Shown: positions 7,939 to 15,462 of the stretch, piece after piece
Position numbering within the stretch: the first letter of the stretch is position 1
Layout of the letters: each line of letters begins with the position of its first letter
Origin: Gelidibacter sp038243395
GTDB lineage: Bacteria; Bacteroidota; Bacteroidia; Flavobacteriales; Flavobacteriaceae
Assembly (NCBI GenBank): GCA_038243395.1
Contig: JBBSRC010000010.1
Location: 1-64,000 of the forward strand
Direction of reading: 5' to 3'
DNA: 64,000 nt
The notes under the pieces: model-generated
Database searches by the model: none
Seen by the model: only the letters and a program-made list of their open reading frames with translations
Told to the model about the DNA's origin: nothing
Made by a program: the position numbers and the translations under genes

Positions 7939-9270
7939 ATGAAAAGGCTGGTCATATTAGGAGGAGGAGAAAGCGGTGTAGGCACCGCGCTTTTAGCCAA
8001 AGCAAAAGGTTACGAAGTATTTCTTTCGGATAGAGGAAAGATTAAAGATAATTATAAAGAAGTTCTTGTACATAATGAGATTGAATTTGAAGATGAGCAG
8101 CATACAGAATCAAAAATTCTAAATGCGGACATCGTCATGAAAAGCCCTGGGATTCCTGATAAAGTGGCTTTGGTAAAGCAGATAAGAGACAAAGGCATTC
8201 CAGTAGTTTCTGAAATTGAATTTGCAGCAAAATTTACTAAGTCAACTATTGTAGGAATTACGGGAACAAACGGAAAGACAACCACAGCCACCTTGATCCA
8301 TCATATTTTAAAACAAGAATTGGAGGTTGGTTTGTCAGGAAACATCGGTAAAAGTTTTGCGCAACAGATTTTGGAGTATGATTATCCAAATTATGTGTTG
8401 GAGATCAGCAGTTTTCAGTTAGATGATATTGTAGATTTTAAACCACATATCGCCGTTTTGCTAAACATCACGCCTGATCACTTGGATCGCTATGATTATA
8501 AGTTTGAGAATTATATCGATTCAAAATTTAGAATTGTTCTGAACCAGACCAAAGACGATTATCTGATTTATGATGCAGACGATGAAGTCATAGTTGACTG
8601 GCTCAAATCACATAAAATTCAATCCAAATTATTGCCGTTTTCACTGACGAAAACCATTGCGAACGGCGCGTATTTAGACAAAGAAGAAATAAAAATAACG
8701 ATAGATAACAACCAAACTATTATGTCAACAACAAATTTAGCCTTAGAAGGTAAACACAATATCAAAAATCAAATGGCTGCATCGACCGTAGCGCATTTAT
8801 TAAAAATAAGAAAACAAACGATTCGTGAGAGCTTAGAGAATTTTCAAGGCGTTGAACATCGTTTGGAGGAGGTTTTGAAAATCAATAAGGTAAGATATAT
8901 CAACGATTCAAAAGCCACTAACGTAAATGCGACCTACTTTGCTTTAGAAAGTATGGATACGCCGACTATTTGGATTGTTGGAGGTGTTGATAAAGGGAAT
9001 GATTATAAAGAGTTATTTCCATTTATCAATGAAAAGGTAAAAGCCATTATCTGCCTTGGTGTGGACAACGAAAAATTATTAAAAACTTTCGGGAAGATGG
9101 TAGATGTCATCGTTGAAACTCAGTATATGAGCGAAGCCGTTAAAATTGCATACAAAATAGCAGAATCTGGAGATTCTGTGTTATTGTCGCCAGCATGTGC
9201 AAGCTTTGATTTATTTGAAAGTTATGAAGATCGAGGGCGTCAATTTAAGAATGCTGTGAGAAGTTTATAA
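7939..9270 (+). CDS. murD: UDP-MurNAc-L-Ala:D-Glu ligase MurD
   Basis: 443 aa Mur ligase adding D-glutamate to UDP-MurNAc-L-Ala. It begins with the Rossmann-like MKRLVILGGGESGVGTALLA; the ATP loop GITGTNGKTTTATL lies at about residues 106-119; the Mg-binding region LNITPDHLDRY is near 175-185; C-terminal NDSKATN and LSPACASFDLFESYEDRG are typical of MurD. The start ATG lies 3 nt after the inverted repeat of the 4HB cassette. Confidence 0.96.
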   Translation: MKRLVILGGGESGVGTALLAKAKGYEVFLSDRGKIKDNYKEVLVHNEIEFEDEQHTESKILNADIVMKSPGIPDKVALVKQIRDKGIPVVSEIEFAAKFTKSTIVGITGTNGKTTTATLIHHILKQELEVGLSGNIGKSFAQQILEYDYPNYVLEISSFQLDDIVDFKPHIAVLLNITPDHLDRYDYKFENYIDSKFRIVLNQTKDDYLIYDADDEVIVDWLKSHKIQSKLLPFSLTKTIANGAYLDKEEIKITIDNNQTIMSTTNLALEGKHNIKNQMAASTVAHLLKIRKQTIRESLENFQGVEHRLEEVLKINKVRYINDSKATNVNATYFALESMDTPTIWIVGGVDKGNDYKELFPFINEKVKAIICLGVDNEKLLKTFGKMVDVIVETQYMSEAVKIAYKIAESGDSVLLSPACASFDLFESYEDRGRQFKNAVRSL

Positions 9271-9275
9271 CTCCA

Positions 9276-9312
9276 TCTTTCCCGATAGCTATCGGGATTC
9301 CCAAAGGGAAGA
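9276..9312 (-). repeat. REP-like palindrome, inverted orientation
   Basis: Contains the perfect 16-bp palindrome CCCGATAGCTATCGGG (9281-9296), then TTCCCAAAGGGAA (9298-9310). Read on the minus strand its outer part resembles the REP element found upstream of ftsW and murG, with the 16-bp palindrome inserted. With the copy at 9384-9418 it forms an inverted pair. Confidence 0.55.
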
Positions 9313-9383
9313 AACTGATGTGGAAAGAAGATGAGTAAAGAAATCATTTTTATATAAAATATTAATAAATAATTAAAATCATG

Positions 9384-9418
9384 TTTCCCTTTGGGGAAAT
9401 GTCCGAAGGACAATGGGG
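9384..9418 (+). repeat. REP-like double hairpin ending in the ftsW start codon
   Basis: TTTCCCTTTGGGGAAA is a hairpin, followed by the hairpin TGTCCGAAGGACA, then ATGGGG. The copy before murG (10650-10686) is nearly identical. The ATG of ftsW (9413) lies in the last bases of the element. Confidence 0.8.
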
Positions 9419-10606
9419 ACAATTTATAACAACATAAAAGGAGATCGTTTGATTTGGGCAATTGTTGCGTTATTGGCAATTTTCTCATTCCTTCCGGTGT
9501 ACAGTTCTTCCAGTAATTTGGCATATACTGCTAGTTCTGGAAGTACGTTTTCTTTTTTTGTAAAACACTTTATGCATCTGTTTTTGGGTTTTGCCATTAT
9601 GTACGGCGTACATCGCATTCCCTATCGTTATTTTAGGGGCTTATCACTCGTCATGATGCCAATTGTTTTGATATTATTGGTATTGACAATGTTTCAAGGC
9701 ACAACCATTGAGGGTGCAAATGCGAGCCGATGGATTCAGATCCCCATTATAGGGATGTCCTTTCAAACCTCAACCTTTGCGGCGGTAGTATTGATGGTTT
9801 ATGTAGCACGTTATTTATCAAAAATACAGGAGAGGGAGATCACATTTAAAGAAACAATTTTACCATTATGGATTCCAGTTTTTCTGGTGTTGATCTTAAT
9901 TCTTCCGGCTAACTTTTCAACGGCAGCCATTATGTTTGCTATGGTCATGGTGTTGACTTTCATTGGAGGTTATCCTGCACGTTACTTGGCCATAATTGTT
10001 GGAGTTGGCATCGTGGTTTTGACCTTGTTCGTTTTGACCGCAAAGGCATTTCCTGAGGCCATGCCAAATCGTGTTGATACTTGGATAAATCGTGTAGAGA
10101 ATTTTTCAAATGATGAAGATACAGAAGCAGATTACCAAATTGAAAAAGCAAAAATAGCAATTGCAACTGGTAATTATATCGGATTAGGACCTGGGAAAAG
10201 TGTTCAAAAGAACTTTTTGCCGCAATCTTCCTCAGATTTCATTTTTGCTATCATAGTTGAAGAATATGGATTAGTTGGCGGTTTGGTTATTTTGGTAGTG
10301 TATTGCTGGATGCTTTTTAGGATTGTGATCATCGCACAAAAATCAGATACGGTTTTTGGGAAATTAGTTGTATTGGGAGTAGGCTTGCCAATTGTATTTC
10401 AGGCGTTTATTAATATGGCCGTTGCGGTTGAACTATTTCCCGTAACCGGCCAAACATTGCCCTTAATTAGTAGTGGAGGGACTTCCATTTGGATGACCTG
10501 CCTGGCTTTTGGTATGATTTTGAGCGTCAGTGCAAAAAGAGAAGAATTAAAAGAACGAGAAGAAGAATTGGATAATCCTTTGGAAATATTGAGTGAAGCG
10601 ATATAA
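9413..10606 (+). CDS. ftsW: Septal peptidoglycan polymerase FtsW (SEDS family)
   Basis: 397 aa, about ten membrane segments. SEDS-family glycosyltransferase that polymerises lipid II together with the FtsI-type PBP. Visible family segments are GDRLIWAIVALLAIFSFLPVYS near the N-terminus (abbreviated), ANASRWIQIP near residue 101, GPGKSVQKNFLPQSSSDFIF near 259-278, and the C-terminal PVTGQTLPLISSGGTS. The acidic C-terminal tail is cytoplasmic. The start codon lies inside a REP-like element, so the N-terminal MGTIY residues come partly from the repeat. Confidence 0.94.
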   Translation: MGTIYNNIKGDRLIWAIVALLAIFSFLPVYSSSSNLAYTASSGSTFSFFVKHFMHLFLGFAIMYGVHRIPYRYFRGLSLVMMPIVLILLVLTMFQGTTIEGANASRWIQIPIIGMSFQTSTFAAVVLMVYVARYLSKIQEREITFKETILPLWIPVFLVLILILPANFSTAAIMFAMVMVLTFIGGYPARYLAIIVGVGIVVLTLFVLTAKAFPEAMPNRVDTWINRVENFSNDEDTEADYQIEKAKIAIATGNYIGLGPGKSVQKNFLPQSSSDFIFAIIVEEYGLVGGLVILVVYCWMLFRIVIIAQKSDTVFGKLVVLGVGLPIVFQAFINMAVAVELFPVTGQTLPLISSGGTSIWMTCLAFGMILSVSAKREELKEREEELDNPLEILSEAI

Positions 10607-10649
10607 GTTATAAGGACTTAAAATTTAATTTTAAATTGAAATAATAGGA

Positions 10650-10686
10650 TTTTCCCCTTTGGGGAAATGTCCGAAGGACAATGGGG
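10650..10686 (+). repeat. REP-like double hairpin ending in the murG start codon
   Basis: Same element as 9384-9418: hairpin TTTCCCCTTTGGGGAAA, hairpin TGTCCGAAGGACA, then ATGGGG. The murG ATG (10681) follows the second hairpin by one base. Confidence 0.8.
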
Positions 10687-11778
10687 CAATTAAGAATCAT
10701 ATTATCAGGAGGCGGTACAGGAGGACATATCTATCCGGCCATCGCCATTGCCAATGAGTTGAAACTGCGCTTTCCTGACGCGGAATTTCTTTTTGTGGGA
10801 GCGTTGGATCGCATGGAGATGGAAAAAGTACCGCAAGCGGGATATAAGATTGAAGGTCTTTGGATTACTGGAATTCAGCGTAAGTTGACGCTTAAAAATC
10901 TTGTCTTTCCGGCAAAGTTGGTGGTAAGCTTAATGCGGGCAAGAAAGATTGTAAAAACATTTAAACCAGATGTCGCTATTGGAACCGGTGGTTTTGCCAG
11001 CGGACCTTTATTGCAAGTTGCAACTTTAAGAGGTATTCCGACTTTAATTCAGGAGCAAAACTCTTATCCAGGGATAACCAATAAATTATTGGCTAAAAAA
11101 GTCAATAAAATTTGTGTGGCTTACGACGGTTTGGATCGTTTTTTTCCAAAAGAGAAATTGATAAAAACCGGAAATCCGATTCGACAAGATTTATTGGAGA
11201 TCGATAATAAGACGATAGAGGCAAAAGATGCTTTCCAACTAAAACAGGGCAAATATACCTTGTTGGTTTTAGGCGGGAGTTTAGGTGCGAAACGCATCAA
11301 TGAATTGATTGAAAAAGAATTGGAGTTTTTCCAAACCCAAAATGTGCAAGTCATTTGGCAATGTGGAAAGTTGTATTACGAAACCTATAAAAAATACAGC
11401 ACTTATGAAAATGTTCAAGTCCATGCTTTTTTGAACACTATGGATTTGGCATACGCTGCCGCAGATTTTATCATTTCAAGAGCCGGAGCAAGTTCGGTTT
11501 CGGAATTATGTGTGGTGGGAAAACCGGTTATTTTTATTCCTTCACCCAATGTGGCTGAAGACCATCAAACTAAGAATGCCATGGCAGTAGTAAATAAAGA
11601 TGCTGCATTGCTGATTAAAGAAACGGACTTAAATATCGACTTTGAAAACAGATTTTCGCAATTGGTAGCGTCATCTGAAAAACAACAAATATTAAGTGAA
11701 AATATAAAGAAACTGGCGCTTATAAATGCTACAAAAGATATTGTGGATGAGGTTGAGAAGTTATTAAAGAAGAATTAA
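10681..11778 (+). CDS. murG: Lipid II synthase MurG
   Basis: 365 aa GT28 glycosyltransferase at the inner face of the membrane; it adds GlcNAc to lipid I. The G-loop SGGGTGGHIYPAIAIA is at about residues 9-24; TGGFASGP near 100-107; QEQNSYPGITNKLLA near 122-136; and the UDP-GlcNAc site SRAGASSVSEL near 264-274. The start is the ATG within the REP-like element; normal family members have only a few residues ahead of the G-loop, so this start gives the right length. Confidence 0.96.
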   Translation: MGQLRIILSGGGTGGHIYPAIAIANELKLRFPDAEFLFVGALDRMEMEKVPQAGYKIEGLWITGIQRKLTLKNLVFPAKLVVSLMRARKIVKTFKPDVAIGTGGFASGPLLQVATLRGIPTLIQEQNSYPGITNKLLAKKVNKICVAYDGLDRFFPKEKLIKTGNPIRQDLLEIDNKTIEAKDAFQLKQGKYTLLVLGGSLGAKRINELIEKELEFFQTQNVQVIWQCGKLYYETYKKYSTYENVQVHAFLNTMDLAYAAADFIISRAGASSVSELCVVGKPVIFIPSPNVAEDHQTKNAMAVVNKDAALLIKETDLNIDFENRFSQLVASSEKQQILSENIKKLALINATKDIVDEVEKLLKKN

Positions 11779-11784
11779 GTATTT

Positions 11785-11826
11785 AGTACAAAGTATTAAG
11801 AATAACGAATAACGAATAACGAATAA
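11785..11826 (+). repeat. Dispersed intergenic repeat, murG-murC spacer
   Basis: AGTACAAAGTATTAAGA (11785-11801) followed by three copies of the heptamer ATAACGA (11802-11822). The same two blocks occur before mraY at 6194-6253. Confidence 0.65.
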
Positions 11827-11864
11827 ATTTCAACTTAGAAACGAGAACCTAAAAACAACAAAAC

Positions 11865-13223
11865 TTGAATTTAAAAACAATAAATAACGTTTATTTCATC
11901 GGTATCGGAGGCATCGGAATGAGTGCCCTTGCGCGTTATTTTGTAGCGAATGGGAAATCGGTGGCGGGTTATGATAAAACCAGAACAGACATCACAAATG
12001 CTTTGGAAGATCTCGGAATTAAAATTCATTTTGAAGATTCGGTAACTGAAATACCATCTGAATTCTTGAATATTAATGATACTTTAGTGGTTTATACACC
12101 GGCCATTCCTAAAGAGCATATGGAATTTAATTATTTCAAATCCCATAATTTTGAAATCCTAAAACGTTCTGCAGTTCTTGGAGAAATAACGAGAGACACC
12201 TTTTGTTTCGCAGTTGCCGGAACTCATGGCAAGACAACTACGACAAGTATTTTGGGGCATTTACTCTATGAATGTAATGTGGCAGTCACAGCATTTTTAG
12301 GAGGCGTAAGTGAGAATTATAATTCAAATTTCTTACTTAAAGGTACTGAAGTCACAGTAGTTGAGGCCGATGAATATGATCGTTCGTTTTTAACCTTATC
12401 CCCAGATATGGCTGGTCTGACCTCAATGGATGCGGATCACCTTGACATTTATGGCGAAGCGGAAGAACTTAAAAAATCCTTCATTGAATTTACCAAAAAA
12501 TTAAAACCAAACGGTAAGTTATTCGTGAAGAATGGTTTACCTGTTGAAGGCATTACTTACGGAATAGAAGATGATGCAGATTATTCTGCTCAAAATATTA
12601 AGATAACCGATGGCAGTTATGAGTTTGACCTAAAAACACCGACCAATACGCTTCATAATTTTGAATTCAGCTTGCCGGGCAGACATAATCTTTCGAATGC
12701 AGTAATGGCCTTGGCGATGTCTGTAGAATACGGCATCCCTCACCAACAGCTCGCCAAAGCTTTAGCTTCGTACACAGGAGTTAAACGGCGTTTCACTTAT
12801 CAAATCAAAATGGATGATTTGGTGTTTATCGATGATTATGCACACCATCCGGAAGAAATTAATGCGGTGCATCAAGCAGTTAGGGAAATGTATCCCAACA
12901 AAAAGGTATTGGCCATTTTTCAACCGCATTTATTTAGTAGAACACGTGATTTTGCGGACGATTTTGCCAAAAGTCTCTCGCAATTTGATAAAGTGTTCCT
13001 GCTTGATATTTATCCAGCAAGAGAATTACCCATAGAAGGCATAACTTCAGCATGGTTATTGAGCAAAATTGAAAATAAAAATAAAAAATTAATTCAAAAA
13101 TCGGAATTGATTTCAGAAATAAAAGCTTCTAAGGCAACAGTTATTTTGACCATAGGTGCTGGAGATATTGGCGAACAAGTAAAACATATAAAACGAGCTT
13201 TAAGTCTTGAAGATAAATTATAA
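11865..13223 (+). CDS. murC: UDP-MurNAc:L-alanine ligase MurC
   Basis: 452 aa Mur ligase that attaches L-alanine to UDP-MurNAc. Family marks are VYFIGIGGIGMSALARYF (about residues 9-26), the ATP loop AGTHGKTTTTS (about 119-129), EADEYDRSF near 170, and DDYAHHPEEI near 323. It starts with TTG at 11865, the only start that gives the normal N-terminus. It overlaps ftsQ by 17 nt. Confidence 0.96.
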   Translation: MNLKTINNVYFIGIGGIGMSALARYFVANGKSVAGYDKTRTDITNALEDLGIKIHFEDSVTEIPSEFLNINDTLVVYTPAIPKEHMEFNYFKSHNFEILKRSAVLGEITRDTFCFAVAGTHGKTTTTSILGHLLYECNVAVTAFLGGVSENYNSNFLLKGTEVTVVEADEYDRSFLTLSPDMAGLTSMDADHLDIYGEAEELKKSFIEFTKKLKPNGKLFVKNGLPVEGITYGIEDDADYSAQNIKITDGSYEFDLKTPTNTLHNFEFSLPGRHNLSNAVMALAMSVEYGIPHQQLAKALASYTGVKRRFTYQIKMDDLVFIDDYAHHPEEINAVHQAVREMYPNKKVLAIFQPHLFSRTRDFADDFAKSLSQFDKVFLLDIYPARELPIEGITSAWLLSKIENKNKKLIQKSELISEIKASKATVILTIGAGDIGEQVKHIKRALSLEDKL

Positions 13224-13926
13224 TTATATAAAAGTAATCGGGTTGATGGTATTGGTTATCTTTCTATTTGCGTTTTCCTCTGCACGGAATTCTGTCAGAA
13301 AAGTGAGTGAACCCAACATCAAATTTCTGGGCGATGAGAATTTATTTATTACCCATGCGGCTGTTAGTAAGTTGTTAATACAAAATGAGCAGAGTGTTTC
13401 AAATTCGTCTAAAGAAACAATAGATTTGAACGACTTGGAATCTGCCCTGAACGCTAACGTCATGATTAAGCGAGCGCAAGTGTTTATCAAGGTTGATGGC
13501 ACATTGATCGCTGAAATTGAGCAAAAGAAACCTATTGCTCGAGTAAGTACAAACGCATCTTACTATATAGATGATGATGGTTCCTACATGCCGTTATCAA
13601 CAAATTACACATCGAGAGTGCCTTTGGTTACTGGATTTGTGCAAGAAAATGAATTGTATAACGTGTTTACTGTCGCTGAAAAAGTTCAAAGTGATGCCTT
13701 TTTAAAAACGCATGTTACAGAAATTCATCAGAATGAAAATGGAAGCATTGATCTAAAATTTAGATTGAATGATTTTAGGATACAGTTAGGATCGCTGTAC
13801 AAATTCGATAAGAAGATAAATAATCTTAAGGCTTTCTATCAAAAAGCAATGAAAGATAGTACGCTGAATAGTTACAGTGTGGTTAATTTAAGGTTTGATA
13901 AACAGGTCATATGTACCAAAAAGTAA
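13207..13926 (+). CDS. ftsQ: Cell division protein FtsQ
   Basis: 239 aa bitopic membrane protein: one membrane segment (about residues 8-24), then a POTRA-like region with FLGDENLFITHAAVSKLL and a beta domain. FtsQ scaffolds FtsL and the divisome in the periplasm. Sequence conservation is low as usual; identity rests on topology and on the slot between murC and ftsA. TTG at 13207 is taken as start because the flavobacterial N-terminus (MKINYNYIKV) needs it; this makes a 17-nt overlap with murC. Confidence 0.88.
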   Translation: MKINYNYIKVIGLMVLVIFLFAFSSARNSVRKVSEPNIKFLGDENLFITHAAVSKLLIQNEQSVSNSSKETIDLNDLESALNANVMIKRAQVFIKVDGTLIAEIEQKKPIARVSTNASYYIDDDGSYMPLSTNYTSRVPLVTGFVQENELYNVFTVAEKVQSDAFLKTHVTEIHQNENGSIDLKFRLNDFRIQLGSLYKFDKKINNLKAFYQKAMKDSTLNSYSVVNLRFDKQVICTKK

Positions 13927-13929
13927 AGG

Positions 13930-15261
13930 ATGGAAAACAATAAAATTTCAGTAGGATTAGATGTTGGTACCACAAAGATTGTGGCCATGATCGGTCGTAA
14001 AAATGAATATGGCAAAGCCGAAATTTTAGGAATTGGAAGGGCTAAAAGTTTGGGAGTACATAGAGGCGTGGTCAATAATATCACACAAACCATTCAATCG
14101 ATCCAACAGGCTGTGCAGGAAGCTGAAGCTGAGAGTGGCGTGAAAATTGAAGAGGTGACTGTAGGTATTGCGGGTCAACATATCAGAAGTTTACAACATA
14201 GTGATTATATCACGCGTCCCAACTCCGAAGTGGTTATTGATGAAGAAGATATTGATCGATTGATCAACCAGGTGCATAAATTGGTAATGCTTCCTGGTGA
14301 AGAGATCATTCATGTGTTGCCTCAGGAGTATAAAATTGATGGACAGGCGGAAATCAAGGAACCTATCGGAATGTATGGTGGGCGATTGGAAGCGAATTTC
14401 CACGTGGTTGTAGGTCAGGTGTCCTCAATTAGAAATATTGGACGCTGTGTGAAAAGTTCAGGACTGGAGCTGGAAGGCATAACCCTAGAACCCTTGGCAT
14501 CGGCAAATGCAGTTTTAAGCCAAGAAGAGAAAGAAGCTGGAGTGGCTTTGATTGATATAGGAGGTGGAACGACCGATTTAGCAGTTTTTAAAGACGGCAT
14601 CATTCGGCATACTGCAGTCATTCCATTTGGTGGAAATGTAATTACCGAAGATATCAAGGAAGGCTGTTCTATTATAGAAAAGCAGGCAGAATTATTAAAA
14701 ATAAAATTCGGTTCCGCATGGCCAGGAGAAAATAAGGATAATGAGATTGTTTCAATCCCTGGATTAAGAGGAAGAGAACCAAAGGAAATTACTCTCAAAA
14801 ACCTTTCAAAAATCATTCATGCTCGCGTTGTGGAAATTGTCGAGCAAGTGTATGTGGAAATAAAAAATTACGGACACGAGGAACAAAAAAAGAAACTGAT
14901 TGCAGGTATTGTATTGACTGGTGGCGGCGCACAGCTTAAGCATTTAAAACAGTTGGTAGAATACATTACCGGAATGGACACCAGAATAGGTTTTCCTAAT
15001 GAGCATTTAGCAGGCGATAGCGATGAGGAAATCGCAAGTCCGTTGTATGCCACAGCGGTTGGTTTAGTAATGGACGGTTTAAAACGCCAGGAACGAAAAC
15101 GTATTGAGAAAGCAGCCGAGGAGGCAGCTGAAGAAATTATAGCATCGCCATCACCCGAAGTTGAAGAGGAGAGACCGATTATAGAACCAAAAAGAGAACG
15201 TCGATCATTTTTAGATAAATTAACCGAGCGCGTTAAAGATTTTTTAGATAACGCCGAGTAG
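13930..15261 (+). CDS. ftsA: Cell division protein FtsA
   Basis: 443 aa actin-fold protein that tethers FtsZ to the membrane. Motifs: GLDVGTTKIVAMIG (phosphate 1, about residues 9-22), ALIDIGGGTTDLAVF (phosphate 2, about 206-220), and VLTGGGAQLKHL (adenosine, about 329-340). The C-terminal RSFLDKLTERVKDFLDNAE is the amphipathic membrane-targeting helix. It starts 3 nt after ftsQ. Its stop codon overlaps the first hairpin of the array that separates it from ftsZ. Confidence 0.96.
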   Translation: MENNKISVGLDVGTTKIVAMIGRKNEYGKAEILGIGRAKSLGVHRGVVNNITQTIQSIQQAVQEAEAESGVKIEEVTVGIAGQHIRSLQHSDYITRPNSEVVIDEEDIDRLINQVHKLVMLPGEEIIHVLPQEYKIDGQAEIKEPIGMYGGRLEANFHVVVGQVSSIRNIGRCVKSSGLELEGITLEPLASANAVLSQEEKEAGVALIDIGGGTTDLAVFKDGIIRHTAVIPFGGNVITEDIKEGCSIIEKQAELLKIKFGSAWPGENKDNEIVSIPGLRGREPKEITLKNLSKIIHARVVEIVEQVYVEIKNYGHEEQKKKLIAGIVLTGGGAQLKHLKQLVEYITGMDTRIGFPNEHLAGDSDEEIASPLYATAVGLVMDGLKRQERKRIEKAAEEAAEEIIASPSPEVEEERPIIEPKRERRSFLDKLTERVKDFLDNAE

Positions 15262-15416
15262 CGACAGATTGCTATCGGTCGCCTAACACGCAACGTAGAG
15301 ACAGATAATCATCTGTCTTAACAAAATATAGACAGATAACAATCTGTCTAAATATATAAGAGATAGATAGCAATCTGTCTCAACAAGAAAAATAGAGGAA
15401 GGTCAAGACCTGTCTC
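15261..15416 (+). repeat. Array of five hairpins between ftsA and ftsZ
   Basis: Five consecutive inverted repeats: 15261-15282 (one mismatch), 15299-15318 (AGACAGAT / ATCTGTCT, perfect 8 bp), 15329-15350 (perfect 9 bp), 15360-15381 (one wobble) and 15395-15416 (AGGTC / GACCT core). Starts are 30-38 nt apart and loops are 2-4 nt. The middle three share the same stem sequence, so the array grew by duplication. No poly-T tract follows, so they are not intrinsic terminators; transcription into ftsZ is expected to continue. Confidence 0.85.
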
Positions 15417-15462
15417 AATAAAATAAATATTAATTAAGAATCCAGAAAAAACCCAAAACATT

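Noticed and set aside
14868..15293. Minus-strand 141-aa frame in ftsA
   Set aside because: Shadow of the ftsA coding frame; low-complexity Ser-rich product.
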